Notes: generated by a model from the letters alone, not told the origin. DNA of 64,000 nt from an uncultured Eubacteriales bacterium (GCA_934476315.1 CAKSNQ010000001.1:56104-120103); one strand, 5' to 3'; positions 1 through 8,594 are shown, counted from the stretch's first letter. Made by a program: numbers and translations.

Positions 1-723
1 GTCGAACGCGCCAAGGTGACAACAGAATCCGTCACGGGACGTGTCCATGCAGACGACCCGTCGATCGGCATCGTCAAGATCTCGCAGTTCGACCTGACCA
101 CACCGACGCAGTTCAGCTCCACCATGGACTCTCTGGTTGCGCGCGGGTGCAAGAAATTTATCTTTGACGTCCGGTATAATCCGGGCGGAGACCTCGCCTC
201 GATTGAAGCGGTGCTCAGCACCTTGCTCCGGGAAAACGACGTCATGCTCACCATCCAGTACAACTCCGGCGACCCGGATTACGAGCGCGTGCAAGTGGTT
301 CGTTACTCCGACCCGGACTACGCCGGATGCAGCGTCACCAAAAAAGACATCGGCAAATATCGCGGATATGAATTTGCGGTCATCGCCAATGAGTACACCG
401 CGAGTGCCGCGGAAGTCTTCACCTCCAACCTGCGCGACTATCAGCTGGCAACCGTGGTCGGCGTCAAGACGTTCGGAAAGGGCTGTATGCAGTCGATCAT
501 GAGTCTGAAACAGTCCGGAATCCTGGACGGCGCCATCAAGCTCACCACAGCGCTTTACCTGCCGCCCTGCGGCGTGAGCTACCACGGCATCGGCATCGAG
601 CCGGACGAGGGGTATGCTGTGGAAATGGATGCCGCGGTGATCGAAAAATACGGAAATATCTATCTGATTCCCGATAGCGAGGACCCGCAGCTTGCGGCGG
701 CGGTCCGCGCACTCCAAAAATGA
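1..723 (+). CDS. S41 family C-terminal processing peptidase (5'-truncated by window edge)
   Basis: This is the C-terminal part of a serine protease of the S41/CtpA family; the open frame runs off the left edge, so the signal peptide, PDZ domain and start are not visible. The S41 core is clear. A YNPGGD motif is followed by the nucleophile region T-A-S-A-A-E, with the likely catalytic Ser codon at 403-405. About 25 residues later comes V-K-T-F-G-K-G, with the likely general-base Lys codon at 478-480. In the family this Ser-Lys dyad cleaves C-terminal regions of exported or membrane proteins outside the cytoplasm. The usual second Ser of the A-S-A-S-E signature is Ala here, a tolerated variation. 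greA follows after 45 bp in the same direction. Confidence 0.9.
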   Translation, partial: VERAKVTTESVTGRVHADDPSIGIVKISQFDLTTPTQFSSTMDSLVARGCKKFIFDVRYNPGGDLASIEAVLSTLLRENDVMLTIQYNSGDPDYERVQVVRYSDPDYAGCSVTKKDIGKYRGYEFAVIANEYTASAAEVFTSNLRDYQLATVVGVKTFGKGCMQSIMSLKQSGILDGAIKLTTALYLPPCGVSYHGIGIEPDEGYAVEMDAAVIEKYGNIYLIPDSEDPQLAAAVRALQK

Positions 724-768
724 GTCGTTCATTTATTTTATATACACAATTACGAAGGAGACCTTACC

Positions 769-1254
769 ATGGCAAAGAAACAAATGCTCTATACTCCCGA
801 CGGTTATAAGGAATTGGTCGCGGAGCTGAATTATCTGAAAACGACGCGCCGCGAGGAAATCAAAAACGACATTGCCGTCGCCAGATCGTTCGGCGACCTC
901 TCGGAGAACTCGGAGTACGACGAGGCGCGCAATGAGCAGGCAAAGACGGAAGCCCGTATCAAGGAGCTGGAGGACCTGATCGCGAACGCGGTCATCGTCG
1001 AGGAGGATACGATCGATGAATCGGTTGTCAGCCTCGGATCGACCGTCCGCGTGTACGACGAGGAGGAAAAGGAAGAGGTGGAGTACTCTCTGGTCGGCTC
1101 CAACGAGGCGAACCCGCTGATTGGAAAGATTTCCGACCAGTCTCCGATCGGCAGAGCCTTGATGGGCGCGCGCGGGGGAGACGTGTTGAACGTGGAAACG
1201 CCCTCCGGCGTGATTCAGATGAAAGTGGTGGACGTCAGCCGCTCCAGAGGATAA
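769..1254 (+). CDS. greA: Transcription elongation factor GreA
   Basis: A 161-residue GreA, the usual family length. It rescues backtracked RNA polymerase by inserting its coiled coil into the secondary channel and stimulating transcript cleavage. The N-terminal half shows the conserved coiled coil with an acidic tip region (G-D-L-S-E-N-S-E-Y, then alternating E/A/R/K to about residue 75). The C-terminal FKBP-like domain ends with I-S-D-Q-S-P-I-G-R-A-L-M-G. The start is supported by an AAGGAG Shine-Dalgarno about 7 nt upstream of the ATG. It lies 45 bp after the S41 peptidase and about 60 bp before an unknown membrane protein, so all three could be co-transcribed. Confidence 0.97.
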   Translation: MAKKQMLYTPDGYKELVAELNYLKTTRREEIKNDIAVARSFGDLSENSEYDEARNEQAKTEARIKELEDLIANAVIVEEDTIDESVVSLGSTVRVYDEEEKEEVEYSLVGSNEANPLIGKISDQSPIGRALMGARGGDVLNVETPSGVIQMKVVDVSRSRG

Positions 1255-1312
1255 TCAACCCAAAGGGGAAACGTCCTGTACCGGAATGGGGAAAAGGAGG
1301 ACGGAGAACGGA

Positions 1313-2107
1313 ATGTACGAGACGGATAAGATAAACGATCTGAATGGCGCCGGTGAGCCGGGCACGGCGAACAGACCGGACGAAAGTAAGCCGGACGGCG
1401 ACCATCGTTCGATCAGACCGCAGGGGCGCGCCCTCAAATGGCTGGATAATTTCTGGTACCATCATAAATGGCATACACTGATCGCACTGTTCGTCGTGGC
1501 GGTCGTCGTGGTGCTGATCGTACAGACCGTACAGCAGCCCGGGGACGATGTGCTGGTGTGCTACGCCGGAACGTATGGCTTTTCGCCGGAGGAGTTGGAA
1601 GAGGTACAGACCGTATTGGATGCGAAACTGCCGCAGGATTTCAACGGCGACGGGAAAAAGCACGTCGGTTTCGTCCGCTACCAGGTGTATTCCGCCGAGG
1701 AACTGGAACTGGATGTCAAGGAGAATAACGGTCACGGAACGGTCAATACGGCATTCAACGCCTCCCAAAAGACGGCGTTCGATCAGTTTGTCATGACCGG
1801 TGAGTGCTCCGTCTACCTTTGCAGCCCGTACCTGTATGAGCAGTTGCTCTCCCGCGGCGTCGTGCGCCCTCTGCGCGAGGTGCTGGATGCGGTTCCGGAG
1901 AACGCGTACAGTGATTACGCGGTGCGCCTGGCGGAAACCCGGTGGTACACCGACAATGTGCTTCTCCGAAGACTGCCGCCGGATACCCTTATCATCATGA
2001 CAATCCCGTACGCTTGGGGCGCCAGCGCGTCTCAGGATCAGTATGCGAACAGCGCGGCGATGTTTCGGGAGATGATCGAAGCGCCCGAAGCCACGATCGC
2101 CGATTGA
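1313..2107 (+). CDS. Membrane-anchored protein of unknown function
   Basis: A 264-residue protein I cannot assign to a function. The start at 1313 is chosen because AGGAGG at 1295-1300 is correctly spaced for it; an in-frame ATG at 1286 lies upstream of that site. About 45 polar residues come first, followed by an aromatic and His-rich stretch (N-F-W-Y-H-H-K-W-H), one hydrophobic segment rich in Val/Ile/Leu, and about 190 residues predicted outside the membrane. The topology suggests a single-pass protein with a cytoplasmic N-terminus. The extracellular part contains D-F-N-G-D-G, possibly a metal-binding loop. It follows greA and ends at a strong terminator. Confidence 0.8.
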   Translation: MYETDKINDLNGAGEPGTANRPDESKPDGDHRSIRPQGRALKWLDNFWYHHKWHTLIALFVVAVVVVLIVQTVQQPGDDVLVCYAGTYGFSPEELEEVQTVLDAKLPQDFNGDGKKHVGFVRYQVYSAEELELDVKENNGHGTVNTAFNASQKTAFDQFVMTGECSVYLCSPYLYEQLLSRGVVRPLREVLDAVPENAYSDYAVRLAETRWYTDNVLLRRLPPDTLIIMTIPYAWGASASQDQYANSAAMFREMIEAPEATIAD

Positions 2108-2175
2108 TTTTGCGCGGGTGCTGGTAGGTGGCAACGGTGGACCCCGGTGAGTCCGCCGTATGAAATAGAAGAAAC

Positions 2176-2212
2176 AAAAGAGCTGTCGTCAGTCCGGCGA
2201 CGGCTCTTTTTT
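2176..2212 (+). terminator. Rho-independent terminator after the greA group
   Basis: A long hairpin (A/G-rich 5' arm AAAAGAGCTGTCG, matching 3' arm with one G-U pair) merges into a run of six T residues. It lies 68 bp after the stop of the preceding membrane protein. The following stretch, 2213-2593, holds no recognisable gene; it contains a TAAGAT -10-like element near 2372 followed by a CCCCGAGCGGGG hairpin at about 2385-2396. Confidence 0.85.
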
Positions 2213-2593
2213 GCGGAAAATGCCGGATACGCCCTGAAGTCGCGATTTTACCGCAGTAAAACCGCGGTAAAACGGAAAAACGCGCTGTAAACGCGGGAAT
2301 CTGTCGGAACATTTCCGGAGAGCGAAGGCGGATGACGACAAAAATCTCCCTGTTTTCACGCGCCCATGTGCTAAGATAGGGATACCCCGAGCGGGGCAAA
2401 ATGAAAATCAAGGTAACGCCAAGCAATTCGGATGGTGCAATTGTGCAGTCGGATGTTTTGTCAGACGATACAAAAATTCGCAGGCTGTCGTCGATCGCCG
2501 CCAAGAATTTTTGTGAAGTAGGACGGGAAAGACGCAGGCAAGTGTGCCGTTTCCGGATTGTGCAGTGTCGCCGCAAAAGAAAGGGGAACGAAA

Positions 2594-3451
2594 ATGACAG
2601 ACCAAAAGAAAAAATGGCAACGCTTTACCGGGATTTTCCTGGTGCTCGCACTGCTGTGCGCCGGCGGCGCTCTGGTGGCGTGCCGGTTGCAGGAGAAGCA
2701 AACAGGGAAGGACGCCCAGGACGCACTCACCGCGAGCGAGCTGAAGATCGCGCATTATGAGACCCAGCTCAAGCAACTGACCACCCAGCTTTCCGATATG
2801 GAGCAAAAATACTACGGGATTCAACTGGACTACACCGAGCGGATAGGAGCGTTGACGCAAGAGCTGGAGACTTTGCGGGCAAGCACCACACCGACGCAAC
2901 CGGATAAGGAACCGTCCGCCCCGTCCGGAAACACCGAAAAACCGTCCGGACAGGAGGAACAGCCGGATATCAAGCCATCGACGGATAAGGATGCCGACGA
3001 CACCTCGGGAAAAACGGAGCAAAAGCCGGGCGGTGACGGGGAAATGCGGACGGACGCGCCGGAGGAACAGGAGCTGTATACACGCAGTTACTATACATAC
3101 TACCTGAAGAACGGCTACGCGATCATCACGGCTTACCATGGAAAGGATGAAAGCGTCACGGTTCCCGCCGCAGTGGACGGGCATGTCGTCATCGGGCTGG
3201 CAGACCGCGCGTTTGCGGGAAGCTCGGTTCGTAGCGTCACCCTCCCGGAGACGATCGAAAGCATCGGATGGTTTACTTTTTATGAATGTAAATCACTGGA
3301 GCGCGTGATCTTGCCGTCCAAGCTCTCAAGCATCGGCTACGCTTCCTTTGACGGTTGCCCGCAGACACTTTGCCTGTACGTCCGGGATGGCTCCTACGCC
3401 GAACAGTTCGCGGGGAGCTTCGGGTTGCGATTTGAGAGAATTGCCTACTGA
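2594..3451 (+). CDS. Lipoprotein with coiled coil and BspA-type leucine-rich repeats
   Basis: A 285-residue exported protein. The ATG at 2594 is chosen for its purine-rich site (AAAGAAAGGGG) and because it gives a typical lipoprotein signal: positively charged N-terminus, hydrophobic core and an L-V-A-C lipobox near residues 27-30. Residues 45-90 form a likely coiled coil rich in Q/L/E. Residues 93-155 are a Pro/Thr/Lys/Glu linker. The C-terminal 110 residues contain BspA-type (LRR_5) repeats such as V-T-L-P-E-T-I-E-S-I-G and V-I-L-P-S-K-L-S-S-I-G. Such repeats usually mediate adhesion or surface contacts; the partner is unknown. It is a single gene with its own terminator and a leader of roughly 200 nt. 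Confidence 0.82.
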   Translation: MTDQKKKWQRFTGIFLVLALLCAGGALVACRLQEKQTGKDAQDALTASELKIAHYETQLKQLTTQLSDMEQKYYGIQLDYTERIGALTQELETLRASTTPTQPDKEPSAPSGNTEKPSGQEEQPDIKPSTDKDADDTSGKTEQKPGGDGEMRTDAPEEQELYTRSYYTYYLKNGYAIITAYHGKDESVTVPAAVDGHVVIGLADRAFAGSSVRSVTLPETIESIGWFTFYECKSLERVILPSKLSSIGYASFDGCPQTLCLYVRDGSYAEQFAGSFGLRFERIAY

Positions 3452-3510
3452 TTTCTGCAGATCGGCGGCACAGCGCCGTAGGGAAGCGCGGAAAATGGAA
3501 TACACACAGC

Positions 3511-3543
3511 GGGGCTGTCACGCCATAGTGACAGCCCTTTTGT
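3511..3543 (+). terminator. Terminator after the LRR lipoprotein
   Basis: Near-perfect hairpin GGGCTGTCAC...GTGACAGCCC followed by TTTTGT. Its T-run overlaps the -35 element of the next promoter. A very similar hairpin sequence recurs near 29600-29626. Confidence 0.9.
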
Positions 3544-3568
3544 AGTTTCCCGAATTTTATGTTATAAT
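3540..3568 (+). promoter_or_regulatory. Promoter of the sigma-factor gene
   Basis: TTGTAG (3540-3545), 17-bp spacer, then a perfect TATAAT (3563-3568). It predicts a leader of about 150 nt before the start at 3728. No recognised riboswitch was found in that leader. Confidence 0.65.
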
Positions 3569-3727
3569 GTTAAGGGAACCCTTGCTTCGCAAATCTCCAC
3601 AACCATCCGCCTCGCGCTCGCGCGTCACACCAATAAAAAAGCAGGTTCCAAGCCCGAACCGAAGTAAGATTTTCGCGACTATATAGGTGAACGTTCAAAA
3701 GCCTTCCGGAAAGCAGGACAAAATGAA

Positions 3728-5371
3728 ATGAACAGAGACGAAATTATTGAATACTACGACGACCTGATGCGGCTTGCCGTGTCTAAATGCGGCTCGCAAG
3801 CGGACGCTGAGGACCTTGTGGGAGATACCATGCTTGCGGCTTTTGCGTACCTGCACGCAGGCGGCAGAATCGAGTACCCGAAAACGTGGCTCGCCAATAC
3901 GCTGTGCCATAAATTCAATGACAGTCTCCGGAAAAAGTACCGCACACCAACAACGGTGAATTTTGAGGATGCCTTTGAAATTCCCGCCGAGGAGGAAGAA
4001 TATTTTTCCTCGGATGACGCGGCAAAAATTCGAAAAGAGCTGAATCATCTTGCCTGTATCACGCGCGAGGTTTTGATTCGGTACTATTTCGGCGGGCAAA
4101 GCGTTTCGGATATTGCCGCAGGACTCGGCATTCCCGAGGGAACCGTGAAAAGCAGGCTGTCCGCAGGTCGGAGTCAGATGAAGAAAGGACTGGGAACCAT
4201 GGAAACAAGAGAAAATCATTTGCCGGGAAAGCTCTATTTGTCATTCGGCGGTTCCGATGGGCTAAACATGGAGCCGATATCGCTTGTCGAAAATGACCTG
4301 ATAGCGCAGAACCTTTTGATCCTTGCCTACGAAAAACCGATGACCGTCAGTGACCTGTCCAAAGCCATCGGCATCCCCGCCGCCTATATCGAGCCTGTCG
4401 TGAAAAAGCTCGTGGACGGCGAGCTGATGGCAGAAACGGACAGCGGAAAGGTTTATGCGGATTTTTTGATAACCAAACCGCAGGATGAATTGAAAAAAAT
4501 CAAGCCACAGCTTGATTTTGCCCATCAGCATTTCGACGCGATATGGAACATCATAGCGCAGATGTCGGAGCGCATTTCGAAAATGGACTTTGACTGTGTC
4601 TTGGATGCAAGGCAAAAGACCGAGCTTGACAGATATGCTGTGCTGAAAGCGTTGCAGGACTTTCAGCTCTACGGAACAGGCAAAGCAGAAGCGCCACACT
4701 TTCCTAAACGCAGAGACGGCGGCAGGTGGTTTGCACATGCGACCGCCGTTGATGCCGGATACAATATGAAAGAATTCAACGAAGCGTCAAATTATGTCAT
4801 ACAGGGCGGTCACCGCACATCCGAGAAAATCGTTGACGGCGGCACAAGGCGCGTTCGCTTTTATGAGTTTGACACCACGATGTGGGATAGCCCTCATCGC
4901 TTCGGCGGCGCGTATGAGCTTTATTTCAGGTATATCGTCCCGTTGCTTTGGCATATTTACACAGGAAAGACGGTTGACAATGATTCCGAAATTCCGAACG
5001 AATTTATTTCTTATATCCCGTCGCTTGAAAAATATGGGTTGCTTGAAAGCACGCAGGGAAAGCTTTGCGTGGCGATTCCCGTGCTGAAGAAAGCGAAATA
5101 CGAAGAGGTGAATGCGGCGATCAGATGCGCGACCGCGAGCCTGAAGCAAGCGATCGGCGAGGAATTTTCAACCTTTATTTCCGCCTTGAAAACGCCTGTC
5201 CCCAAGCACCTCACCTCCGTTCCCGAGCTGTTCCGATACAGTAACGCGACAGATTACTTTGTCATGGCGGTCATCCGCGAGGCTTATGAAAAGGGATTGC
5301 ACCTGAAAAATGTTGATTACTGTTGCCCGCCGGTCGTGCTGGTCTACGACGAGCCTACCGCCACGCCGTAA
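3728..5371 (+). CDS. Sigma-70 family (ECF-like) RNA polymerase sigma factor with large C-terminal extension
   Basis: 547 residues, about three times the length of a simple ECF sigma factor. Residues 1-75 look like sigma region 2 (D-A-E-D-L-V-G-D-T, then P-K-T-W-L-A-N). Residues about 105-160 look like region 4, with a helix-turn-helix (S-V-S-D-I-A-A-G-L-G-I-P-E-G-T-V-K-S-R). A second, winged-helix-like segment follows at about 185-250 (M-T-V-S-D-L-S-K-A-I-G-I-P). About 300 residues of unassigned mixed helical sequence complete the protein. No anti-sigma gene or membrane segment is adjacent, so the C-terminal part may itself sense or regulate; this is inference. Codon and base use are more A/T-rich than in neighbours, and 11-bp direct repeats flank the locus, suggesting transfer. 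The Shine-Dalgarno site is weak. Confidence 0.8.
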   Translation: MNRDEIIEYYDDLMRLAVSKCGSQADAEDLVGDTMLAAFAYLHAGGRIEYPKTWLANTLCHKFNDSLRKKYRTPTTVNFEDAFEIPAEEEEYFSSDDAAKIRKELNHLACITREVLIRYYFGGQSVSDIAAGLGIPEGTVKSRLSAGRSQMKKGLGTMETRENHLPGKLYLSFGGSDGLNMEPISLVENDLIAQNLLILAYEKPMTVSDLSKAIGIPAAYIEPVVKKLVDGELMAETDSGKVYADFLITKPQDELKKIKPQLDFAHQHFDAIWNIIAQMSERISKMDFDCVLDARQKTELDRYAVLKALQDFQLYGTGKAEAPHFPKRRDGGRWFAHATAVDAGYNMKEFNEASNYVIQGGHRTSEKIVDGGTRRVRFYEFDTTMWDSPHRFGGAYELYFRYIVPLLWHIYTGKTVDNDSEIPNEFISYIPSLEKYGLLESTQGKLCVAIPVLKKAKYEEVNAAIRCATASLKQAIGEEFSTFISALKTPVPKHLTSVPELFRYSNATDYFVMAVIREAYEKGLHLKNVDYCCPPVVLVYDEPTATP

Positions 5372-5498
5372 AATTTCCCCATAAAGTGTAACGGGGGCGG
5401 GCGCAAGATTACAAACCATCCGCCCCACGGGAAACTGCACAAATCAGGTGACGTAGCCCCGCGTCGGGTGAGCGATTTGTATAAAGATACAATTCCGG

Positions 5499-5513
5499 CA
5501 TAAAAATTCAAAA
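5499..5513 (+). promoter_or_regulatory. Candidate ArgR/AhrC box upstream of argG
   Basis: CATAAAAATTCAAAA resembles the right part of the Bacillus ARG-box consensus (…AATAAAAATTCAAG). It lies just before the -35 of argG. Assignment rests on similarity and on the arginine-biosynthesis context; no argR gene is in the window. Confidence 0.4.
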
Positions 5514-5519
5514 AAGCAC

Positions 5520-5547
5520 TTGACATTTACATATTTATGCATATAAT
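5520..5547 (+). promoter_or_regulatory. argG promoter
   Basis: Perfect TTGACA (5520-5525) and perfect TATAAT (5542-5547) with a 16-bp spacer, 40 bp before the argG start. This is among the strongest promoters in the window. It is flanked by the candidate ARG box (upstream) and by two TATTCA repeats just downstream. Confidence 0.85.
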
Positions 5548-5554
5548 ATAAGTA

Positions 5555-5571
5555 TATTCAAAAATTATTCA
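5555..5571 (+). promoter_or_regulatory. Candidate operator: two TATTCA repeats just downstream of the argG -10
   Basis: TATTCA at 5555-5560 and 5566-5571 are spaced 11 bp, about one helical turn, across the predicted transcription start. ATTCA is the ARG-box half-site, so ArgR-type repression by blocking initiation is plausible. The direct rather than inverted arrangement weakens this reading. Confidence 0.35.
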
Positions 5572-5586
5572 TTGCGAGGCATAAAT

Positions 5587-6816
5587 ATGAAAAAAGAAGC
5601 GATCAAGAAAATTGTTCTGGCATATTCCGGCGGCTTGGATACCTCCATCATCATTCCGTGGCTGAAGGAGAACTATAACGATCCGGAGATCATCGCAGTC
5701 TCGGGTAACGTGGGACAGGCGAGCGAATTGGACGGGTTGGAGGAAAAGGCGCTCAAAACGGGCGCGTCCAAGGTCTATATTGAGGATCTGACCAAGGAAT
5801 TTCTGGAGGATTACGTCATGCCCTGCGTGCAGGCAGGCGCCCTGTACGAGGACTATATGCTGGGGACGGCGTTTGCCCGCCCGCCGATCGCCAAGAAAAT
5901 TGCCGAGATCGCGCTTGCCGAGGGTGCCGATGCCATTTGCCACGGCTGTACTGGCAAGGGAAATGACCAGGTGCGGTTTGAGCTGGCAATCAAAGCGTTT
6001 GCCCCTGATATCACCATCATTGCCCCCTGGCGTGAGTGGGACATCAAGTCGCGGGAGGAAGAGATTGAATACGCCGAGGCGCATCACGTCCCGCTAAAGA
6101 TCAGCCGTGAGACCAACTATTCCAAGGATAAAAACATCTGGCACCTGTCCCATGAGGGGCTGGACCTCGAGAACCCCGCCAACGAGCCGCAGTACGAAAA
6201 GCCCGGCTTTTTGGAAATGGGCGTTTCGCCGCTCATGGCGCCCGACGCCCCGACCTATGTCAAGCTCCACTTCGAGCAGGGTTTCCCGACCGCGCTGAAC
6301 GACCGGGAGATGGACATCGTCACGCTTGTGACCAAGCTGAATCAACTGGGCGGAGAGAACGGAATCGGACTGCTGGACATCGTGGAAAACCGGATGGTCG
6401 GCATGAAGTGCCGCGGCGTTTACGAGACGCCCGGTGGGGCGATTCTGTACCGCGCGCACGCCCTGCTGGAGAGCCTGTGCCTTGACCGTGAAACGGCGCA
6501 TTTCAAACAGCATGTGGCGCAGAAGCTGGCAGAGTTGGTCTATATGGCGCAGTGGTTCACGCCGCTGACCGAGGCGATTCTCAGCTTTGTCAAAACCACG
6601 CAAAAAACGGTCACGGGTGACGTGACCCTCAAGCTCTATAAGGGGAATCTGATTCCCGCCGGCATCACCTCGCCGTATTCACTGTACGACCCCGAGATCG
6701 CGACCTTTGACGAGGACGACGTTTACAATCAGTCGGATGCTACCGGCTTTATCAACCTGTACGGCTTGCCGACCAAGGTGTATGCCAAGATGAAACACAA
6801 AAACGGGATGATGTGA
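5587..6816 (+). CDS. argG: Argininosuccinate synthase
   Basis: A 409-residue argininosuccinate synthase, the normal length. It condenses citrulline and aspartate with ATP to form argininosuccinate, the penultimate step of arginine synthesis in the cytoplasm. The ATP-pyrophosphatase P-loop [10 protein letters not shown] lies at about residues 11-20. The [12 protein letters not shown] segment, typical of citrulline/aspartate binding, is near residue 120. ATG 5587 follows GCGAGG and is preferred over an in-frame TTG at 5572. argH begins 6 bp after the stop, so the two are almost certainly one operon under the promoter at 5520-5547. Confidence 0.98.
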   Translation: MKKEAIKKIVLAYSGGLDTSIIIPWLKENYNDPEIIAVSGNVGQASELDGLEEKALKTGASKVYIEDLTKEFLEDYVMPCVQAGALYEDYMLGTAFARPPIAKKIAEIALAEGADAICHGCTGKGNDQVRFELAIKAFAPDITIIAPWREWDIKSREEEIEYAEAHHVPLKISRETNYSKDKNIWHLSHEGLDLENPANEPQYEKPGFLEMGVSPLMAPDAPTYVKLHFEQGFPTALNDREMDIVTLVTKLNQLGGENGIGLLDIVENRMVGMKCRGVYETPGGAILYRAHALLESLCLDRETAHFKQHVAQKLAELVYMAQWFTPLTEAILSFVKTTQKTVTGDVTLKLYKGNLIPAGITSPYSLYDPEIATFDEDDVYNQSDATGFINLYGLPTKVYAKMKHKNGMM

Positions 6817-6822
6817 GCGGGA

Positions 6823-8286
6823 ATGAGCAAAATGACCGAAAAAATGAAACAGTCGAATCCATCGAAACAGTCGAACCGGTCAAATCAACCGAACCAGCCG
6901 AATAAAATGTGGGCAGGGAGAACGAGCGGGGAGACCGATCGCCTGGCGGACGATTTCAACTCGTCCATTGCCTTTGACGCGAGAATGTACCGGCAGGATA
7001 TTACCGGAAGCATGGCGCATGCCGCAATGCTCGGTGAGACCGGGATTCTTTCCCCGGAGGACGCCGACGCCCTGATTGCGGGGCTGGAGACCATTCTGAA
7101 GGATATGGATAAAGGAGTTCTGACGCCGGACCCGACGTGCGAGGACATCCATATGTTCGTGGAGCAGGTGCTGACCGAGCGGCTGGGAGATGTCGGGAAA
7201 AAACTGCACACGGCAAGAAGCCGGAACGACCAGGTCGCGCTGGATTTGCGGATGTACCTGCGGGAGCAGCTCGACGGTATCCGTGGGAAGCTGTTGACGC
7301 TGATCGGGACATTGGTACAGCGGGCAGAGGAGAATAAGGGCACCATCCTCCCGGGATATACCCACCTCCAGCGCGCCCAACCGGTGACGTTCGGGCACTA
7401 TCTGATGGCGTATGTCTCCATGTTCCGCCGTGACGTGGAGCGCCTTGGGGATTGCCGTCGCAGAATGAATCTCTCGCCGATCGGGTGCTGTGCGCTCGCG
7501 GGGACAACATACGCAATCGATCGCCGCGGGGAGTCGGAGAAGCTGGGTTTTGACGGCATCTGCACCAATAGCATGGACGGCGTGTCGGATCGGGATTTCT
7601 GTGTGGAATTGCTGTCAGACCTCTCGCTTGTCATGATGCACCTGTCGCGCCTGTCCGAGGAAATCATCCTGTGGTCGTCGTGGGAATTTAAGTTCATCGA
7701 GCTGTCGGACGCGTATACGACCGGGTCGTCCATTATGCCGCAGAAGAAAAATCCGGACATGGCGGAATTGGTTCGCGGAAAGGCGGGCAGGGTGTACGGC
7801 GACCTGATGGGAACGCTCACGGTCCTCAAGGGACTGCCGCTGGCGTACAATAAGGACATGCAGGAGGACAAGGAAAGCGTTTTCGATGCCTGCGACACGG
7901 CAAAAATGTGCCTTGACGTGTTCGACGGCATGATTCATACCATGCGTGTGTTGCCCGATAACATGTTGCGGGCTGCGCAAAAAGGCTTCATCAATGCCAC
8001 CGACCTCGCGGATTATCTCGTCAAAAAGGGACTGCCGTTCCGGAGCGCTTACCGGATATCGGGTAAGATCGTCGCCGAATGCATCGCTCAGGACACCGTG
8101 CTGGAGGCGCTTGCGCTGTCAGAGTACCGGAAGTTCAGCGAACTGTTTGACGAGGATGTCTATGACGCGATCGACCTGCGTCAGTGCGTGGACAAGCGCA
8201 TCAGCGAGGGCGGTACCTCGGTGGTCTCGGTAGAGAAACAAATTCAACTGGCAAGGGATTTTTTGTCACACGAGTTGAATTTTTGA
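6823..8286 (+). CDS. argH: Argininosuccinate lyase with low-complexity N-terminal extension
   Basis: 487 residues; it splits argininosuccinate into arginine and fumarate. The fumarase/aspartase superfamily signature G-S-S-I-M-P-Q-K-K-N-P-D is present near residue 305, with T-A-R-S-R-N-D-Q near 130. The conserved enzyme begins at about residue 29 (M-W-A-G-R). Before it lies an unusual tract made almost only of Ser, Asn, Gln, Pro and Lys. The 6823 start is favoured because no Shine-Dalgarno precedes the internal ATG at 6907, although 6832 and 6844 are alternatives. It is the last gene of the argGH operon. Confidence 0.96.
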   Translation: MSKMTEKMKQSNPSKQSNRSNQPNQPNKMWAGRTSGETDRLADDFNSSIAFDARMYRQDITGSMAHAAMLGETGILSPEDADALIAGLETILKDMDKGVLTPDPTCEDIHMFVEQVLTERLGDVGKKLHTARSRNDQVALDLRMYLREQLDGIRGKLLTLIGTLVQRAEENKGTILPGYTHLQRAQPVTFGHYLMAYVSMFRRDVERLGDCRRRMNLSPIGCCALAGTTYAIDRRGESEKLGFDGICTNSMDGVSDRDFCVELLSDLSLVMMHLSRLSEEIILWSSWEFKFIELSDAYTTGSSIMPQKKNPDMAELVRGKAGRVYGDLMGTLTVLKGLPLAYNKDMQEDKESVFDACDTAKMCLDVFDGMIHTMRVLPDNMLRAAQKGFINATDLADYLVKKGLPFRSAYRISGKIVAECIAQDTVLEALALSEYRKFSELFDEDVYDAIDLRQCVDKRISEGGTSVVSVEKQIQLARDFLSHELNF

Positions 8287-8348
8287 TGGTGATCACACCA
8301 CACCCTGCCAATTTCTACCGAGATTTTTCTCACACCTGCATTTCTGAT

Positions 8349-8594
8349 TTAATTGAGTGTTGTGATGGACAGATTCAACACCCCCGCAAACGCTACCCAC
8401 AGAAGGTAAGGAATCTGAAGATACGCGGCAAGTGGAGACGTCCGGCGGTAGGAGAGAATCATCAAAAGGATGAGAACCCAGAGCGCGAGAAGCCAGACAA
8501 AAGAGAACCAAAACGCTTCAAGCGAGAAGAACAAAAAGGGCTGTGCAAGATTGAATACAAATTGCGCGGCACCCCATTTTTGGTCGTAATCATC
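8349..8594 (-). pseudogene. TspO/MBR family remnant (C-terminal half only)
   Basis: Reading the minus strand from 8594 to the stop at 8349 gives 81 residues that match the C-terminal half of TspO/MBR (tryptophan-rich sensory) proteins. Recognisable are W-G-A-A-Q-F-V-F-N-L, F-F-S-L-E-A-F-W, and the hallmark L-Q-I-P-Y-L-L-W-V-A-F-A-G-V-L-N near the end. An in-frame TAG at 8595-8597 precedes this segment, and no N-terminal half (family length about 150-160) was found upstream. There is no start codon with a ribosome site. I read it as a decaying remnant; a sequencing or assembly error at the stop is less likely because the upstream half is missing altogether. Confidence 0.7.

Noticed and set aside
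2401..2760. 119-codon plus frame upstream of and overlapping the LRR lipoprotein
   Set aside because: No ribosome site, Arg-rich nonsense composition, and it overlaps the signal peptide of a well-supported gene in another frame.
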